DNA of 64,000 bases from Pseudarthrobacter sp. NBSH8 (GTDB lineage: Bacteria; Actinomycetota; Actinomycetes; Actinomycetales; Micrococcaceae). Where the stretch lies: the NCBI RefSeq assembly GCF_014217545.1, contig NZ_CP043178.1, positions 1,984,001 to 2,048,000 on the forward strand, in the 5' to 3' direction. Position numbers and translations under genes: made by a program. Positions within the stretch are counted from its first letter, which is position 1, and each line of letters starts with the position of its first letter. Under the pieces are notes generated by a model. The model was not told the origin of the DNA, searched no databases, and saw only the letters and a list, made by a program, of their open reading frames with translations. This document shows positions 54,396-64,000 of the stretch, piece after piece.

Positions 54396-56522
54396 TCAGG
54401 CCTGCAGGCCAGCGAGGGAGTCCTTGGCGGCGGCGGCGACAGCCTCCGCGGTGATGCCGAACTCCTGGAAAAGGCGTTTGTAGTCAGCTGAAGCGCCGTA
54501 GTGCTCGAGCGAGATGGAACGGCCGGCATCGCCAACGAATTCCCTCCAGCCCAGGGCCAGGCCGGCCTCGACGGAAACGCGGGCCTTGACGGCAGCGGGG
54601 AGCACGGACTCGCGGTAGGCCGCATCCTGCTTGTTGAACCACTCAACACAGGGCATGGAGATGACGCGGGCAGCGATCCCTTCGGCCTGGAGGGCCTCGC
54701 GGGCCTGGACGGCCAGCTGGACCTCGGAGCCGGTGCCGATCAGCAGCACGTCAGCGGGCACGGTGGCGCCGTCCTTGGAAGCTTCTGCCAGGACGTAGCC
54801 GCCCTTGGCGACGCCGTCAACGGAACCGAACGTGTCGCCGTCGGCCACGCCTTCACCACGGGCGTAGGTGGGGATGTTCTGGCGGGTCAGGACAATGCCG
54901 GCCGGGTTCTCGTGGTTCTCCAGCATGGTCCTCCACGCCATGCCCACCTCGTTTGCGTCGCCGGGGCGGACTACGTCCAGGCCCACAATGGCGCGCAGTG
55001 TGGCGAGCTGCTCCACCGGCTGGTGGGTGGGGCCGTCTTCGCCCAGGCCGATGGAGTCGTGCGTCCAGACATACAGTGACGGAACGCCCATCAGGGCGCC
55101 GAGCCGGATGGCCGGGCGCTGGTAGTCACTGAAGATCAGGAAGGTGCCGGAAAACGCGCGGGTCCGGCCGTGCAGCGAGATACCGTTCACGATCGACGCC
55201 GCGGCGTGCTCGCGGATACCGAAGTGCAGGACCCGGCCGTAGGGGTTGCCGGACCAGGTATCGGTCTGCTTGGAAGCGGGCACAAACGAGGGCGAGCCTT
55301 CGATGGTGGTGTTGTTGGACTCGGCGAGGTCAGCCGAACCGCCCCAGAGTTCCGGCATGACCGGTCCGAGTGCGTTCAGCACCTTGCCGGAAGCCGCGCG
55401 GGTGGAGACGTCCTTGCCGGCCGGGAAGACCGGAAGAGCGGCGTCCAGGCCGTCGGGCAGCTCGCGGGCCTCGATGCGCTGCAGGAGTGCTGCGCCTTCG
55501 GGGTTGGCGGCCTGCCAGGCGTTGAAGGACTCTTCCCATTCCTTCTTGGCGGCGGCACCGCGGTCCACTACCGAGCGGGCATGCGCCAGGACTTCCTGGT
55601 CAACGTCGAAGGACTTGGCGGGATCGAAGCCCAGCACCTCCTTGAGGCCTGCGACTTCCTCGGCGCCCAGGGCTGAACCGTGGATCTTGCCGGTGTTCTG
55701 CTTCTTGGGTGCCGGGTAGCCGATGATGGTGCGCAGCGAAATAATGGACGGCTTGGACGTCTCGGCCTTCGCAGCCAGCAGTGCAGAGTACAGCTCCTGC
55801 ACGTCCTCCTTGTATTCGCCGGTCTTGGTCCAGTCGACGCGCTGGGTGTGCCAGCCGTAGGCTTCGTAGCGCTTAAGGACATCCTCGGTAAAGGAGATGT
55901 CAGTGTCGTCCTCGATGGAGATGTGGTTCTCGTCGTAGACAACTACAAGGTTGCCCAGTTCCTGATGCCCGGCCAGCGAGGAAGCCTCGGAGGTCACGCC
56001 TTCCTGCAGGTCGCCGTCGGAGGCGATGACCCAGATGGTGTGGTCGAACGGGGACGTGCCCTCGGCGGCGTCAGCGTCGAACAGGCCGCGCATCCGGCGC
56101 TGTGAGTAGGCGAAGCCCACCGAGGACGCAAGGCCCTGGCCCAGCGGGCCGGTGGTGATTTCGACACCGGCAGTGTGCTTGTACTCCGGGTGGCCCGGAG
56201 TCAGGGAATCCCAGGTGCGCAGCGCCTCAAGGTCCTTCAGTTCCAGGCCGTAGCCGGACAGGAACAGCTGGATGTAAAGGGTGAGCGACGTGTGGCCGGG
56301 TGAGAGGATGAAACGGTCGCGTCCCAGCCAGTCCGGGTTGCGGGGGTCGTGGCGCATGAGCTTCTGGAAGAGAAGGTATGCGGCGGGCGCCAGGCTCATG
56401 GCCGTGCCCGGGTGGCCGTTGCCGACCTTCTCCACGGCATCCGCAGCCAGAACGCGGATGGTGTCCACCGCGCGCTGGTCCAAGCTGGTCCATGACAGTT
56501 CTTGCTCTTCCAAATGTGGCAC
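54396..56522 (-). CDS. tkt: Transketolase
   Basis: A 708-residue transketolase, the thiamine diphosphate enzyme transferring two-carbon units in the pentose-phosphate pathway. NGHPGTAMS (35-43), the cofactor motif SDGDLQEGVTSEASSLAGHQ (168-187), the pyrimidine-domain FGIREHAAASIVNGIS and DSIGLGEDGPTHQPVEQLA are intact. The start at GTG 56522 is chosen because AGAGGGG lies upstream and homologues begin here; a longer frame to 56582 adds an unconserved leader. First gene of the minus-strand pentose-phosphate operon. Confidence 0.97.
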   Translation of the reverse strand: MPHLEEQELSWTSLDQRAVDTIRVLAADAVEKVGNGHPGTAMSLAPAAYLLFQKLMRHDPRNPDWLGRDRFILSPGHTSLTLYIQLFLSGYGLELKDLEALRTWDSLTPGHPEYKHTAGVEITTGPLGQGLASSVGFAYSQRRMRGLFDADAAEGTSPFDHTIWVIASDGDLQEGVTSEASSLAGHQELGNLVVVYDENHISIEDDTDISFTEDVLKRYEAYGWHTQRVDWTKTGEYKEDVQELYSALLAAKAETSKPSIISLRTIIGYPAPKKQNTGKIHGSALGAEEVAGLKEVLGFDPAKSFDVDQEVLAHARSVVDRGAAAKKEWEESFNAWQAANPEGAALLQRIEARELPDGLDAALPVFPAGKDVSTRAASGKVLNALGPVMPELWGGSADLAESNNTTIEGSPSFVPASKQTDTWSGNPYGRVLHFGIREHAAASIVNGISLHGRTRAFSGTFLIFSDYQRPAIRLGALMGVPSLYVWTHDSIGLGEDGPTHQPVEQLATLRAIVGLDVVRPGDANEVGMAWRTMLENHENPAGIVLTRQNIPTYARGEGVADGDTFGSVDGVAKGGYVLAEASKDGATVPADVLLIGTGSEVQLAVQAREALQAEGIAARVISMPCVEWFNKQDAAYRESVLPAAVKARVSVEAGLALGWREFVGDAGRSISLEHYGASADYKRLFQEFGITAEAVAAAAKDSLAGLQA

Positions 56523-57024
56523 GAAAACCGGGCCCCTCTCTGTGCTGATGGTGGGCGGTACACGGGATCCGTTCCGGGGCACGCTACGGTGCCCGCTGCG
56601 GTGTGTACCAGCCGTTCACCATCGAAACGTTGATCTATCATTCAGCAGGGCTATGGGAACGCGTTTTCCAACGCTTTTCTGCCGCGTGCTGATCTGGTGA
56701 CAGCTTAGCTCCATTCCACTCTCCGGTCAGCGCAAATCTCACCTTTTGGACGCAATTTCCCCTTATGTGAATCGTCATTTCGTGAGGTTGAGTTAATCTG
56801 CTCGAATCACCCTGCGCGCAATCATCAGGGCCTAATCACGGGGCATCTGTTGCAAATACGCGCGGTATGATATTTGGAGGCCGACGCCGGTAGCCGAGCC
56901 GTTCGAAGGGCGGCGGCAGACTCCGAGCGTTGCCGGGCCCTTCTTCTGATGACCATTGGCGGGCTGCCGGCGAACGGCCTTAAGACACAGCTGCACCGAC
57001 AGACAGAACTGCCAACCAGAACGG
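56523..57024. other. Divergent promoter region between tkt and ctaB
   Basis: About 500 bases without a supported gene. It must hold the promoters of tkt and ctaB. A TATGAT at 56866-56871 points toward ctaB but has no good -35; the leader would be about 150 bases long. Confidence 0.4.
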
Positions 57025-57984
57025 GTGACTGCCACCGTGAGCACAACTGATACGCCGCTTAATGCTTCCCGCACCAGAGGGGGAGCCGGGTTCGCCCGTA
57101 AGGCCAAGGCGTATTTCGCCCTCACCAAGCCGCGTGTCATTGAGTTGCTGCTGGTCAGCACCCTGCCCACCATGATCTACGCCGAGCGCGGCTTCCCGCC
57201 GATCGGGCTGATCCTGGCCACCCTGGTAGGCGGCGCCTTTGCTGCCGGCAGCGCCGGTGCCTTCAACTGCTACCTGGACCGCGACATCGACAAGCTGATG
57301 CACCGGACCGAGAACCGTCCCCTCGTCACCGGCGAGGTGACGCCCCGCGAGGCGCTGGTGTTCTCCTGGCTGCTCGGCGCGGCCGCCATTGTTATTCTCT
57401 GGTTCGGGGCCAACCCGCTGGCGGCGTGGCTCGGGCTGGGCGCGATCTTCTTCTACGTGGTCATCTACACCATCATCCTCAAGCGCCGCACGGCACAGAA
57501 CATTGTGTGGGGTGGCGCCGCGGGCTGCTTCCCGGTGCTGATTGCCTGGGCCGCCGTGACCAACACCGTCGAGTGGCCGGCCGTCATCCTGTTTATGGTC
57601 ATCTTCCTCTGGACGCCGCCGCACTACTGGCCGCTTTCCATGCGTTACGGCGAGGACTACCGCAACGCCAACGTGCCTATGCTTGGGGCCATCGCCGGCG
57701 CCAAGGTGGTTTCCGTCCAGGTAGTCCTCTATGCCTGGGCCATGGTGGCCTGCTCGCTGCTGTTGGTCCCCGCCGGTGGCGCGGGCTGGGTCTATACGGC
57801 CACCGCAGTCCTGGCAGGTGCCTGGTTCCTGAACGAGTCGCACTCCCTGTACAACCGGGCGCAGCGCGAGGACATCTCGGACAAGCGGGCCATGAAGGTC
57901 TTCCACGGCTCCATCAGCTACCTGACACTGCTGTTCATCGCCCTGGCCGTGGATCCGTTCGTCGGATCAGCGATTATCGGCTAA
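57025..57984 (+). CDS. ctaB: Protoheme IX farnesyltransferase (heme O synthase)
   Basis: A protein of about 319 residues, a UbiA-type prenyltransferase with nine or so membrane helices. The first Asp-rich motif is [20 protein letters not shown] and the second [10 protein letters not shown], both needed to bind farnesyl diphosphate with magnesium. It attaches a farnesyl group to heme B, giving heme O for cytochrome oxidase. Two GTG starts (57025, 57037) are possible, neither with a clear ribosome-binding site. CtaA, the next step, is encoded convergently 263 bases on. Confidence 0.95.
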   Translation: MTATVSTTDTPLNASRTRGGAGFARKAKAYFALTKPRVIELLLVSTLPTMIYAERGFPPIGLILATLVGGAFAAGSAGAFNCYLDRDIDKLMHRTENRPLVTGEVTPREALVFSWLLGAAAIVILWFGANPLAAWLGLGAIFFYVVIYTIILKRRTAQNIVWGGAAGCFPVLIAWAAVTNTVEWPAVILFMVIFLWTPPHYWPLSMRYGEDYRNANVPMLGAIAGAKVVSVQVVLYAWAMVACSLLLVPAGGAGWVYTATAVLAGAWFLNESHSLYNRAQREDISDKRAMKVFHGSISYLTLLFIALAVDPFVGSAIIG

Positions 57985-57998
57985 CAGCCCCACCGGAC

Positions 57999-58182
57999 GC
58001 TCTCTCACCTAATGTGGATTTTTTACCGACCCTCTATCAGGTAATGCCGCTTTCTAAGCGACCCTCTCTCACCACCGTGAAGGAGGGTCGCTTCTTTGTC
58101 TCCAGTTGGTCCGGGAAGATACGAAATGCCGCAAGCAGTGAGAGAGGGCCTGCCCACTCCGCGCATTAAGTGAGAGAGGGTC
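57999..58182. repeat. Cluster of short inverted repeats related to GTGAGAGAGGGTC
   Basis: Five related units occur in the ctaB-ctaA gap: GCTCTCTCACC (57999-58009), GACCCTCTATCAGG (58028-58041), GACCCTCTCTCACC (58060-58073), then in the opposite orientation GTGAGAGAGGGCC (58138-58150) and GTGAGAGAGGGTC (58170-58182). The mixed orientation lets them fold against each other. They resemble short interspersed palindromic elements of intergenic DNA. Confidence 0.7.
58056..58093 (+). terminator. Terminator hairpin after ctaB, built on the repeat
   Basis: AAGCGACCCTC (58056-58066) pairs with GAGGGTCGCTT (58083-58093), an 11-base-pair stem with a 16-base loop, followed by CTTTGT. Confidence 0.65.
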
Positions 58183-58190
58183 CTTGAACG

Positions 58191-58228
58191 CGGAATGCCA
58201 CGGTTCCGTCGGTCACCGTGGCATTCCG
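58191..58228. terminator. Hairpin before the ctaA stop, probably bidirectional terminator
   Basis: A 13-base-pair stem (58191-58203 with 58216-58228) and 12-base loop, 20 bases beyond the end of the minus-strand ctaA gene. It could serve ctaA and back up ctaB. Confidence 0.65.
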
Positions 58229-58247
58229 TTGGGGTAAATAGTGGCGG

Positions 58248-59192
58248 CTACGAGAGCGGGCTTGAGCGGGCGAGGTCGGCGGTGTTTGTTGCCGCGCTCA
58301 TCAGCAGTGCCGCGCCAAGCATGTGGGCGCCCACCAGCAACGCGGGGATGCCGTTGTAGTACTGGGTGAAACCGATGACTGCCTGCAGCATGGTTACAGC
58401 CAGGAGCAGCAGGACGGACGTGCGGAACGGTCCTTGGATCCGGCGGACGATCACCAGCACCACTGCGAACAGTGTTCCGGCCGTGATCACGTACGCCGGA
58501 ACGGCATGGATGTGGGAGAACAGGTCCCAGTCAAGGCCGTTGCGGGGCGCGTCGGCGTCACCGGCGTGGGGGCCGGAGCCGGTCACCACAACGCCGAGCA
58601 TTACGGCAAGAGCGGAGAAAAGCGCGACGGCGGCCGCCACCGGACGCAGGACGCCCGGCAATGTTGGGAGCTGGATGGCCGCGTGGCGGCCCGTCCTTCC
58701 GAACGCCCGGTTGACGAGCAGTGTGGCGATCACCACGAGGGCCATGGACACAAGGAAGTGCAGGCCCACCACCCACGGATTGAGGTTGGTCAGCACGGTG
58801 ATGCCCCCGATCACCGCCTGTGCCGGAATGCTGGCCAGCAGGCCAAGCGCCAGCAGGAAGAGGTCCCGGCGCTCCTTGCGAAGGTTCCACAAGTACACAA
58901 GCATGGCCACCGCAACCGCTGCCAGCGCAAACGTCAGGAGCCGGTTGCCGAACTCAATGAAGCCGTGAATCCCCATTTCGGCAGTGTTCACCAAAGAGGT
59001 GTCCGTGCAGCGTGGCCACGTGGGGCAGCCGAGGCCGGACGCGGTCAGCCGCACCGCGCCGCCGGTCACCACCAGCAGCGTCTGGCCAACCAGGGACGCC
59101 ACCGCGAGGCGGCGGACGCTGGCGTCCACGGTACGGGGAAGTCTCGCGATGAGGCGGCCGGCAATCGGGGGGAGGCGTGAAGCCGTGCTCAC
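58248..59192 (-). CDS. ctaA: Heme A synthase
   Basis: A 314-residue, eight-helix membrane protein of the CtaA/COX15 family, which oxidises heme O to heme A. Conserved pieces are TGGAVRLTASGLGCPTWPRC with its Cys pair, the heme-ligand His in IHGFIEFGNRLL and LHFLVSMALV, and FSHIHAVPAYVITAG in the second half. The GTG at 59192 (MSTASRLPPIAGRL) is preferred to a longer frame from 59240. It lies 7 bases after the ABC permease stop, so the three minus-strand genes form one operon. Confidence 0.95.
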   Translation of the reverse strand: MSTASRLPPIAGRLIARLPRTVDASVRRLAVASLVGQTLLVVTGGAVRLTASGLGCPTWPRCTDTSLVNTAEMGIHGFIEFGNRLLTFALAAVAVAMLVYLWNLRKERRDLFLLALGLLASIPAQAVIGGITVLTNLNPWVVGLHFLVSMALVVIATLLVNRAFGRTGRHAAIQLPTLPGVLRPVAAAVALFSALAVMLGVVVTGSGPHAGDADAPRNGLDWDLFSHIHAVPAYVITAGTLFAVVLVIVRRIQGPFRTSVLLLLAVTMLQAVIGFTQYYNGIPALLVGAHMLGAALLMSAATNTADLARSSPLS

Positions 59193-59199
59193 GGATATC

Positions 59200-59970
59200 T
59201 CAATTCCACTTGAACCAACGGATGGCTGCTGCCCCGGCAAGAACTGTCCAGAGCAGCAGGATAAGCGCGGCGCCGCTGTTCAGCGAGCCGTGCAGGAAAG
59301 CTTCGCGCATGGCCTCGCCGAGTGCGCCGGAGGGCAGATAGTGGACCACTTGCTGCGCCAGCGCGGGCAGCCGTTCCGCGGGAATAACGATCCCGCCGAG
59401 GGCGCCCAGCAGGATCCACAGCAGGTTGGTGATGGCAAGGGTGGCCTCGGGCCGCACGGTGCCGGCCACCAGGAGTCCCAACGCGGTGAACGCCACGGCG
59501 CCCAGGACCAGCATCGACAGGCCAGGGAGCCAGCCGGAGGCGGGCGGCTGCCAGCCCAGAGGGAGCGCCACCAGCGTCACAACTGCAACTTGGAGGCAGA
59601 GAACCGCCAGGACCGCCAGCACCTTACCCGCGATGAGGCCTTCGCGGCCCAGGGGTGTGGTGGACAGGAACCGGAGAACTCCGTACCGCCGATCGAAGCC
59701 GGTGGCGATGCCCTGCCCGGTAAATGCCGTGGACATCGCGCACAAAGCCAGGATGCCGGGGACCGCCACATTGATGCGGCTGGCTCCGAAGCCGTCAAGG
59801 AATGGGGTGACAGTGAGCCCCACCAGCACAAGCAGCGGCAGGACCACGGCGAGGATCAGCTGCTCGCCGTTCCTGAGCATGGTCAGGGATTCATACCTGC
59901 CCTGCAGCAGGACGCGGCGCAGCAGCGTGGCCGGCGCTCCCTGGGCGGCGGTGGCTGCGGGAGCCGTCAT
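59200..59970 (-). CDS. ABC-2 type transporter permease
   Basis: A 256-residue membrane protein with about six hydrophobic helices (for example LAVVLPLLVLVGLTV, GILALCAMSTAFTGQGIA, WLPGLSMLVLGAVAFTALGL), the form of ABC-2 permeases. Its start at 59970 overlaps the ATPase stop by ATGA (59967-59970). An ATPase, this permease and ctaA in one unit is a common actinobacterial arrangement next to suf genes. The substrate is unknown; a role linked to heme or cytochrome assembly is only suggested by position. Confidence 0.88.
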   Translation of the reverse strand: MTAPAATAAQGAPATLLRRVLLQGRYESLTMLRNGEQLILAVVLPLLVLVGLTVTPFLDGFGASRINVAVPGILALCAMSTAFTGQGIATGFDRRYGVLRFLSTTPLGREGLIAGKVLAVLAVLCLQVAVVTLVALPLGWQPPASGWLPGLSMLVLGAVAFTALGLLVAGTVRPEATLAITNLLWILLGALGGIVIPAERLPALAQQVVHYLPSGALGEAMREAFLHGSLNSGAALILLLWTVLAGAAAIRWFKWN

Positions 59971-60935
59971 CGGAGGTCCTTTCCCGAGATGTCGAGGAAG
60001 ACATCTTCCAGGCTTCGAGCCGCCAGGCTCATTGAACCGGGCATAACATTGTGGGCAGCCCACCAGGCGGTCAGCGACGCGAGATCGTGGGGTGTCAGTG
60101 CACCCATGGCAACGTAGCTTCCGGCCCGCGTTTCAGAGACGGCGATGGCTTCGGGCAGCACGCCGGTGAAATCCAGCCCGGGGCGGGCCTCGAACACCAG
60201 GGTGCGGACATGGTCCGTGCCGGCCTCCACAGCCGGATCCCGCTGCAGCAGCTGGGGAACTGTTCCTTCGGCGACGTTCCTGCCGGCGTCAATGATGTAC
60301 ACGTAGTCGGCCAACCGTTGGGCGTCGTCCATCAGGTGCGTTGTGAGGATGATGCCCATCCCGGTTGCCCGCAGTTCCGAGATCAGCTCGAACACCAGCT
60401 GCCGGGACTGGGGATCCAGGCCGGCGCTGGGCTCGTCCAGGAATAGGACTTCCGGATTTCCGATCAGGGCTGCGGCGAGTGCCAGCCGTTGTTTCTGCCC
60501 ACCGGAGAGCCGGCGGACGGTGGTCCTGGCGAAGGAGTCAATACCAAGCCGTTCCACCAGTTCGTCAACGGAGCGGGGCCTCGCGTACATTCCGGCGATG
60601 TGCCGCAGGAGCGGGATGGGACGGGCCGACGGCGGGAGGCCGCCGTCCTGAAGCATCACGCCTACGCGGGACCGCAGGTCAGCGCCCGCTCGGCCCGGAT
60701 CCTGGCCGAGCAGCGAGATGCTGCCGCCGCTGCGCTTCTGCAGGCCTTGGGCGCATTCGATGGTGGTGGTTTTTCCAGCTCCATTGGCGCCCAGGAGGGC
60801 CGTGACCTGGCCGCGTTCGGCCATAAAAGATACGCCGTTGACTACGCGGAGCATTTTTCCGTCCAGACTGGCCAGCGGACCAACATCCTTAATTAACCCG
60901 CTGATGGACAGAACCGGGGATTCGGGGGATCGCAC
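59967..60935 (-). CDS. ABC transporter ATP-binding protein
   Basis: A 322-residue ATPase partner of the permease. Walker A GANGAGKT (about 49-56), signature LSGGQKQRLALAAAL, Walker B VLFLDEPSAGLD and the H-loop LTTHLMDDA are intact. A C-terminal extension (about 235-322) is typical of ABC-2 drug or polymer exporters. GTG start at 60935 without a ribosome-binding site; TAGAAT lies six bases upstream, so the transcript is probably leaderless. It is divergent from sufR. Confidence 0.92.
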   Translation of the reverse strand: MRSPESPVLSISGLIKDVGPLASLDGKMLRVVNGVSFMAERGQVTALLGANGAGKTTTIECAQGLQKRSGGSISLLGQDPGRAGADLRSRVGVMLQDGGLPPSARPIPLLRHIAGMYARPRSVDELVERLGIDSFARTTVRRLSGGQKQRLALAAALIGNPEVLFLDEPSAGLDPQSRQLVFELISELRATGMGIILTTHLMDDAQRLADYVYIIDAGRNVAEGTVPQLLQRDPAVEAGTDHVRTLVFEARPGLDFTGVLPEAIAVSETRAGSYVAMGALTPHDLASLTAWWAAHNVMPGSMSLAARSLEDVFLDISGKDLR

Positions 60936-60941
60936 CCCAGC

Positions 60942-60947
60942 ATTCTA
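60942..60947 (-). promoter_or_regulatory. Candidate leaderless -10 (TAGAAT) of the ABC/ctaA operon
   Basis: TAGAAT on the minus strand spans -12 to -7 from the GTG at 60935, with no Shine-Dalgarno sequence. Confidence 0.6.
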
Positions 60948-60994
60948 CGCGATGTAGTACTGGCGGGGCCGCATGGCCCCAGCCGCAGGTCAGC

Positions 60995-61023
60995 CTGACC
61001 TTACTAGTACGGGGGAGTAAATT
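60995..61023 (+). promoter_or_regulatory. Candidate suf promoter with embedded inverted repeat (SufR operator)
   Basis: CTGACC (60995-61000) and TAAATT (61018-61023) are 17 bases apart. The inverted repeat TTACT-N10-AGTAA (61001-61020) starts just after the -35 and runs into the -10. It is placed ideally for repression by SufR, whose gene starts at 61040; binding is inferred. Confidence 0.5.
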
Positions 61024-61039
61024 ACGACATGATTGTGTT

Positions 61040-61881
61040 GTGTATTCCATGACCAATGCTGCTGCTGTGCCGTTTGCCGGGCACAGAGCGCCGCGTACCG
61101 CCGCTGATCGCGGCCACGTGGCCGCTGTGCCGGTAGCTGACTCCGACGAGCGTACCCGGGACCGGGTTCTTGGTGCCGTGCTTGAGCATGGCCCCATCAG
61201 CGCGGCGGAACTTGGTGACATGCTCGGTTTCACGCCAGCCGCGGTCCGGAGGCATCTTGATCATCTGGCCCGCAGCGGGGTTATTGAGGTCAAGCGTGCA
61301 GCCAAGGCCGGTGCAGGCGCGGGGCGACCCGCCCGCCGCTATGTCCTGAGCTCGCAGGGGCAGTCCACGCTTGGCAACGATTACCTCGACATCGCCGCCC
61401 TCGCGCTCAAGCAGCTCCAAGCAGTGGCGGGCGAACAGGCAGTCCGCGCGTTCGCCGTCGAACGTTTTGCCGACATGGAACGCCGTTACGCACCCGAGAT
61501 CGAACTGGCCGGACCGGACATTACCGCCAGGGCACAAGCATTGTCCACGGCGCTGAGCCGGGATGGTTTCGTGGCGTCGGCCGCCTCGATCGAAGCCAGG
61601 GCCCCGCTGCCGGCAGCACTGTCCAGCGTCCAGCTGTGCCAGGGGCATTGCCCCATCCAGCAGCTCGCCGCCCAGTTCCCCGTCTTCTGCGATGTGGAGA
61701 CCGAAGTGTTCTCCCGTCTCGTCGGCGTTGACGTGCGCCGCCTGTCCACGCTGGCGCGCGGCGGACACGTCTGCACTACCCACATACCCACAGGCCGGCT
61801 GGCTTCCGGGGGACCACACGTCCCGCAGGCAGCCCCCGCCAGCCTGGATGAAGTAACCAACCATCAGCAAGAAAGGCCGTG

Positions 61882-61882
<1 letters not shown>
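61040..61882 (+). CDS. sufR: SufR-type Fe-S-dependent transcriptional repressor
   Basis: A 280-residue ArsR/DeoR-like winged-helix regulator. The DNA-binding domain (about 38-100) has [20 protein letters not shown] and a wing [13 protein letters not shown]. The C-terminal Cys cluster CQGHCPIQQ followed by FPVFCDVE is the Fe-S ligand site typical of SufR. It senses Fe-S status and represses the suf operon. GTG 61040 or ATG 61049 could be the start. The stop overlaps the sufB start (TGATG), so regulator and target are coupled. Confidence 0.92.
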
Positions 61883-63345
<1,463 letters not shown>

Positions 63346-63347
63346 CG

Positions 63348-64000
63348 ATGACTGAAATCACTACTGAAAAGGCGCGCATCGGCGCGCCCTCGGCCCAGCC
63401 GTTTATTAACGGTTTCACGGAAGAAGGCGAAAGCCTGTCTCCGATCAACTCGAACGCCTCCAAGGCCCCGCTGGCCGGGGAAGCCGTCAAGCGCCACTCG
63501 CACGGCGGCGGCGTCGGCATTCCGGACAGCTCACGCGCTGGCCGGCTGACCTCGTACAACCTGGCGGACTTCAAGCCGCTCACCGGGCTTGAGGAAGACT
63601 GGCGCTTCACCCCGCTCAAGCGCCTGCGCGGCCTGCACAGTGAGGTCCTGGCGGGAGCGGCCCCGACCGTAACGGTCAGCGGCCCGGAGCAGATCACGGT
63701 TGAGACCGTGGCACGTGGCGACAAGCGCATCGGTTCCGCCGGCATCCCGGAGGACCGCGTGTCCGCGAACGCCTGGGAAAACTTCAGCGAAGCCACCGTC
63801 CTGACCATCCCGGCCGAGTTTGAAGCCGACACCGAGGTCACTGTCGCGATCGAGGGTACGTCGACGGCGGCAGCCGCCCAGCACCTGGTGATAGTAGCGG
63901 GGAAGTTCTCCAAGGCCATTGTGGTCCTGAACCACCAGGGTTCGGCCGTTGTGTCCGAAAACATCGAAATCGTTGTTGAAGACGGCGCCAACCTCACTGT
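63348..64000 (+). CDS. sufD: Fe-S cluster assembly protein SufD, truncated by window end
   Basis: The first 217 residues of SufD, partner of SufB. The N-terminus MTEITTEKARIGAPSAQPF leads into EDWRFTPLKRLRGLHSEVL, a family-typical entry segment, and then the start of the beta-helix (VVLNHQGSAVVSENIEIVVE). The gene runs off the right edge. It starts two bases after the sufB stop, and sufC and the remaining suf genes are expected beyond. Confidence 0.95.
   Translation, partial: MTEITTEKARIGAPSAQPFINGFTEEGESLSPINSNASKAPLAGEAVKRHSHGGGVGIPDSSRAGRLTSYNLADFKPLTGLEEDWRFTPLKRLRGLHSEVLAGAAPTVTVSGPEQITVETVARGDKRIGSAGIPEDRVSANAWENFSEATVLTIPAEFEADTEVTVAIEGTSTAAAAQHLVIVAGKFSKAIVVLNHQGSAVVSENIEIVVEDGANLT

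Noticed and set aside
56949..57047. Upstream open frame ([10 protein letters not shown]...) overlapping the ctaB start
   Set aside because: It could be a leader peptide, but it lacks a ribosome-binding site and codon bias, and nothing else supports it.

Overview
The window is high-GC actinobacterial chromosome, most consistent with the Micrococcaceae (Arthrobacter/Pseudarthrobacter group). Pointers are the rapZ-yvcK-whiA block followed by gap-pgk-tpiA-secG, a zinc-type RbpA, OpcA next to zwf, a CoaE-GrpB fusion, a DUF3516 helicase, frequent GTG starts and strong G/C at third codon positions. No tRNA, rRNA, CRISPR array or intact insertion sequence was found.

Region 1 (1-11.6 kb) is accessory. 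It opens with the tail of an unidentified gene, a DUF3040 membrane protein and mobile-element debris: a site-specific integrase remnant running into an IS4-type transposase remnant. After a lipoprotein comes a stress-related block. This holds an ECF sigma factor coupled to a ZAS-type anti-sigma protein that carries an Asp23-like domain, a small HPF/S30EA-type ribosome protein, a baeRF (release-factor-fold) protein, and a seven-gene minus-strand set (Asp23, DUF2273, Asp23-like, DUF6286, AmaP-like, CsbD, GlsB) in which most junctions are ATGA overlaps and glsB is frameshifted. A GyrI-like pseudogene ends the block.

Region 2 (11.6-29.8 kb) mixes housekeeping and metabolic genes: an Eis-type acetyltransferase, a polysaccharide deacetylase lipoprotein, rpsA, coaE-grpB, uvrB, a TerC transporter behind a yybP-ykoY manganese riboswitch, an MFS transporter, a proline-iminopeptidase-like hydrolase, a GNAT, a class III CoA-transferase, a DUF3516 helicase and a frameshifted trans-aconitate methyltransferase.

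Region 3 (29.9-43.3 kb) has a heterodimeric ABC exporter with its GntR/YtrA regulator, uvrA under a LexA box, a HAD phosphatase, a PlsC acyltransferase, uvrC, and rapZ-yvcK-whiA.

Region 4 (43.4-64 kb) is central metabolism: sodA, gap-pgk-tpiA-secG and rbpA on the plus strand, facing tkt-tal-pgi-zwf-opcA-pgl on the minus strand, so lower glycolysis and the pentose-phosphate pathway converge. Then come ctaB and ctaA (heme A synthesis), an ABC-2 transporter, and the divergent sufR-sufB-sufD Fe-S assembly operon, cut by the window end.

A recurring regulatory theme is a TANNNT -10 element exactly six bases before the start codon, with no ribosome-binding site. This marks likely leaderless transcripts for at least nine genes, including uvrA, uvrB and uvrC.
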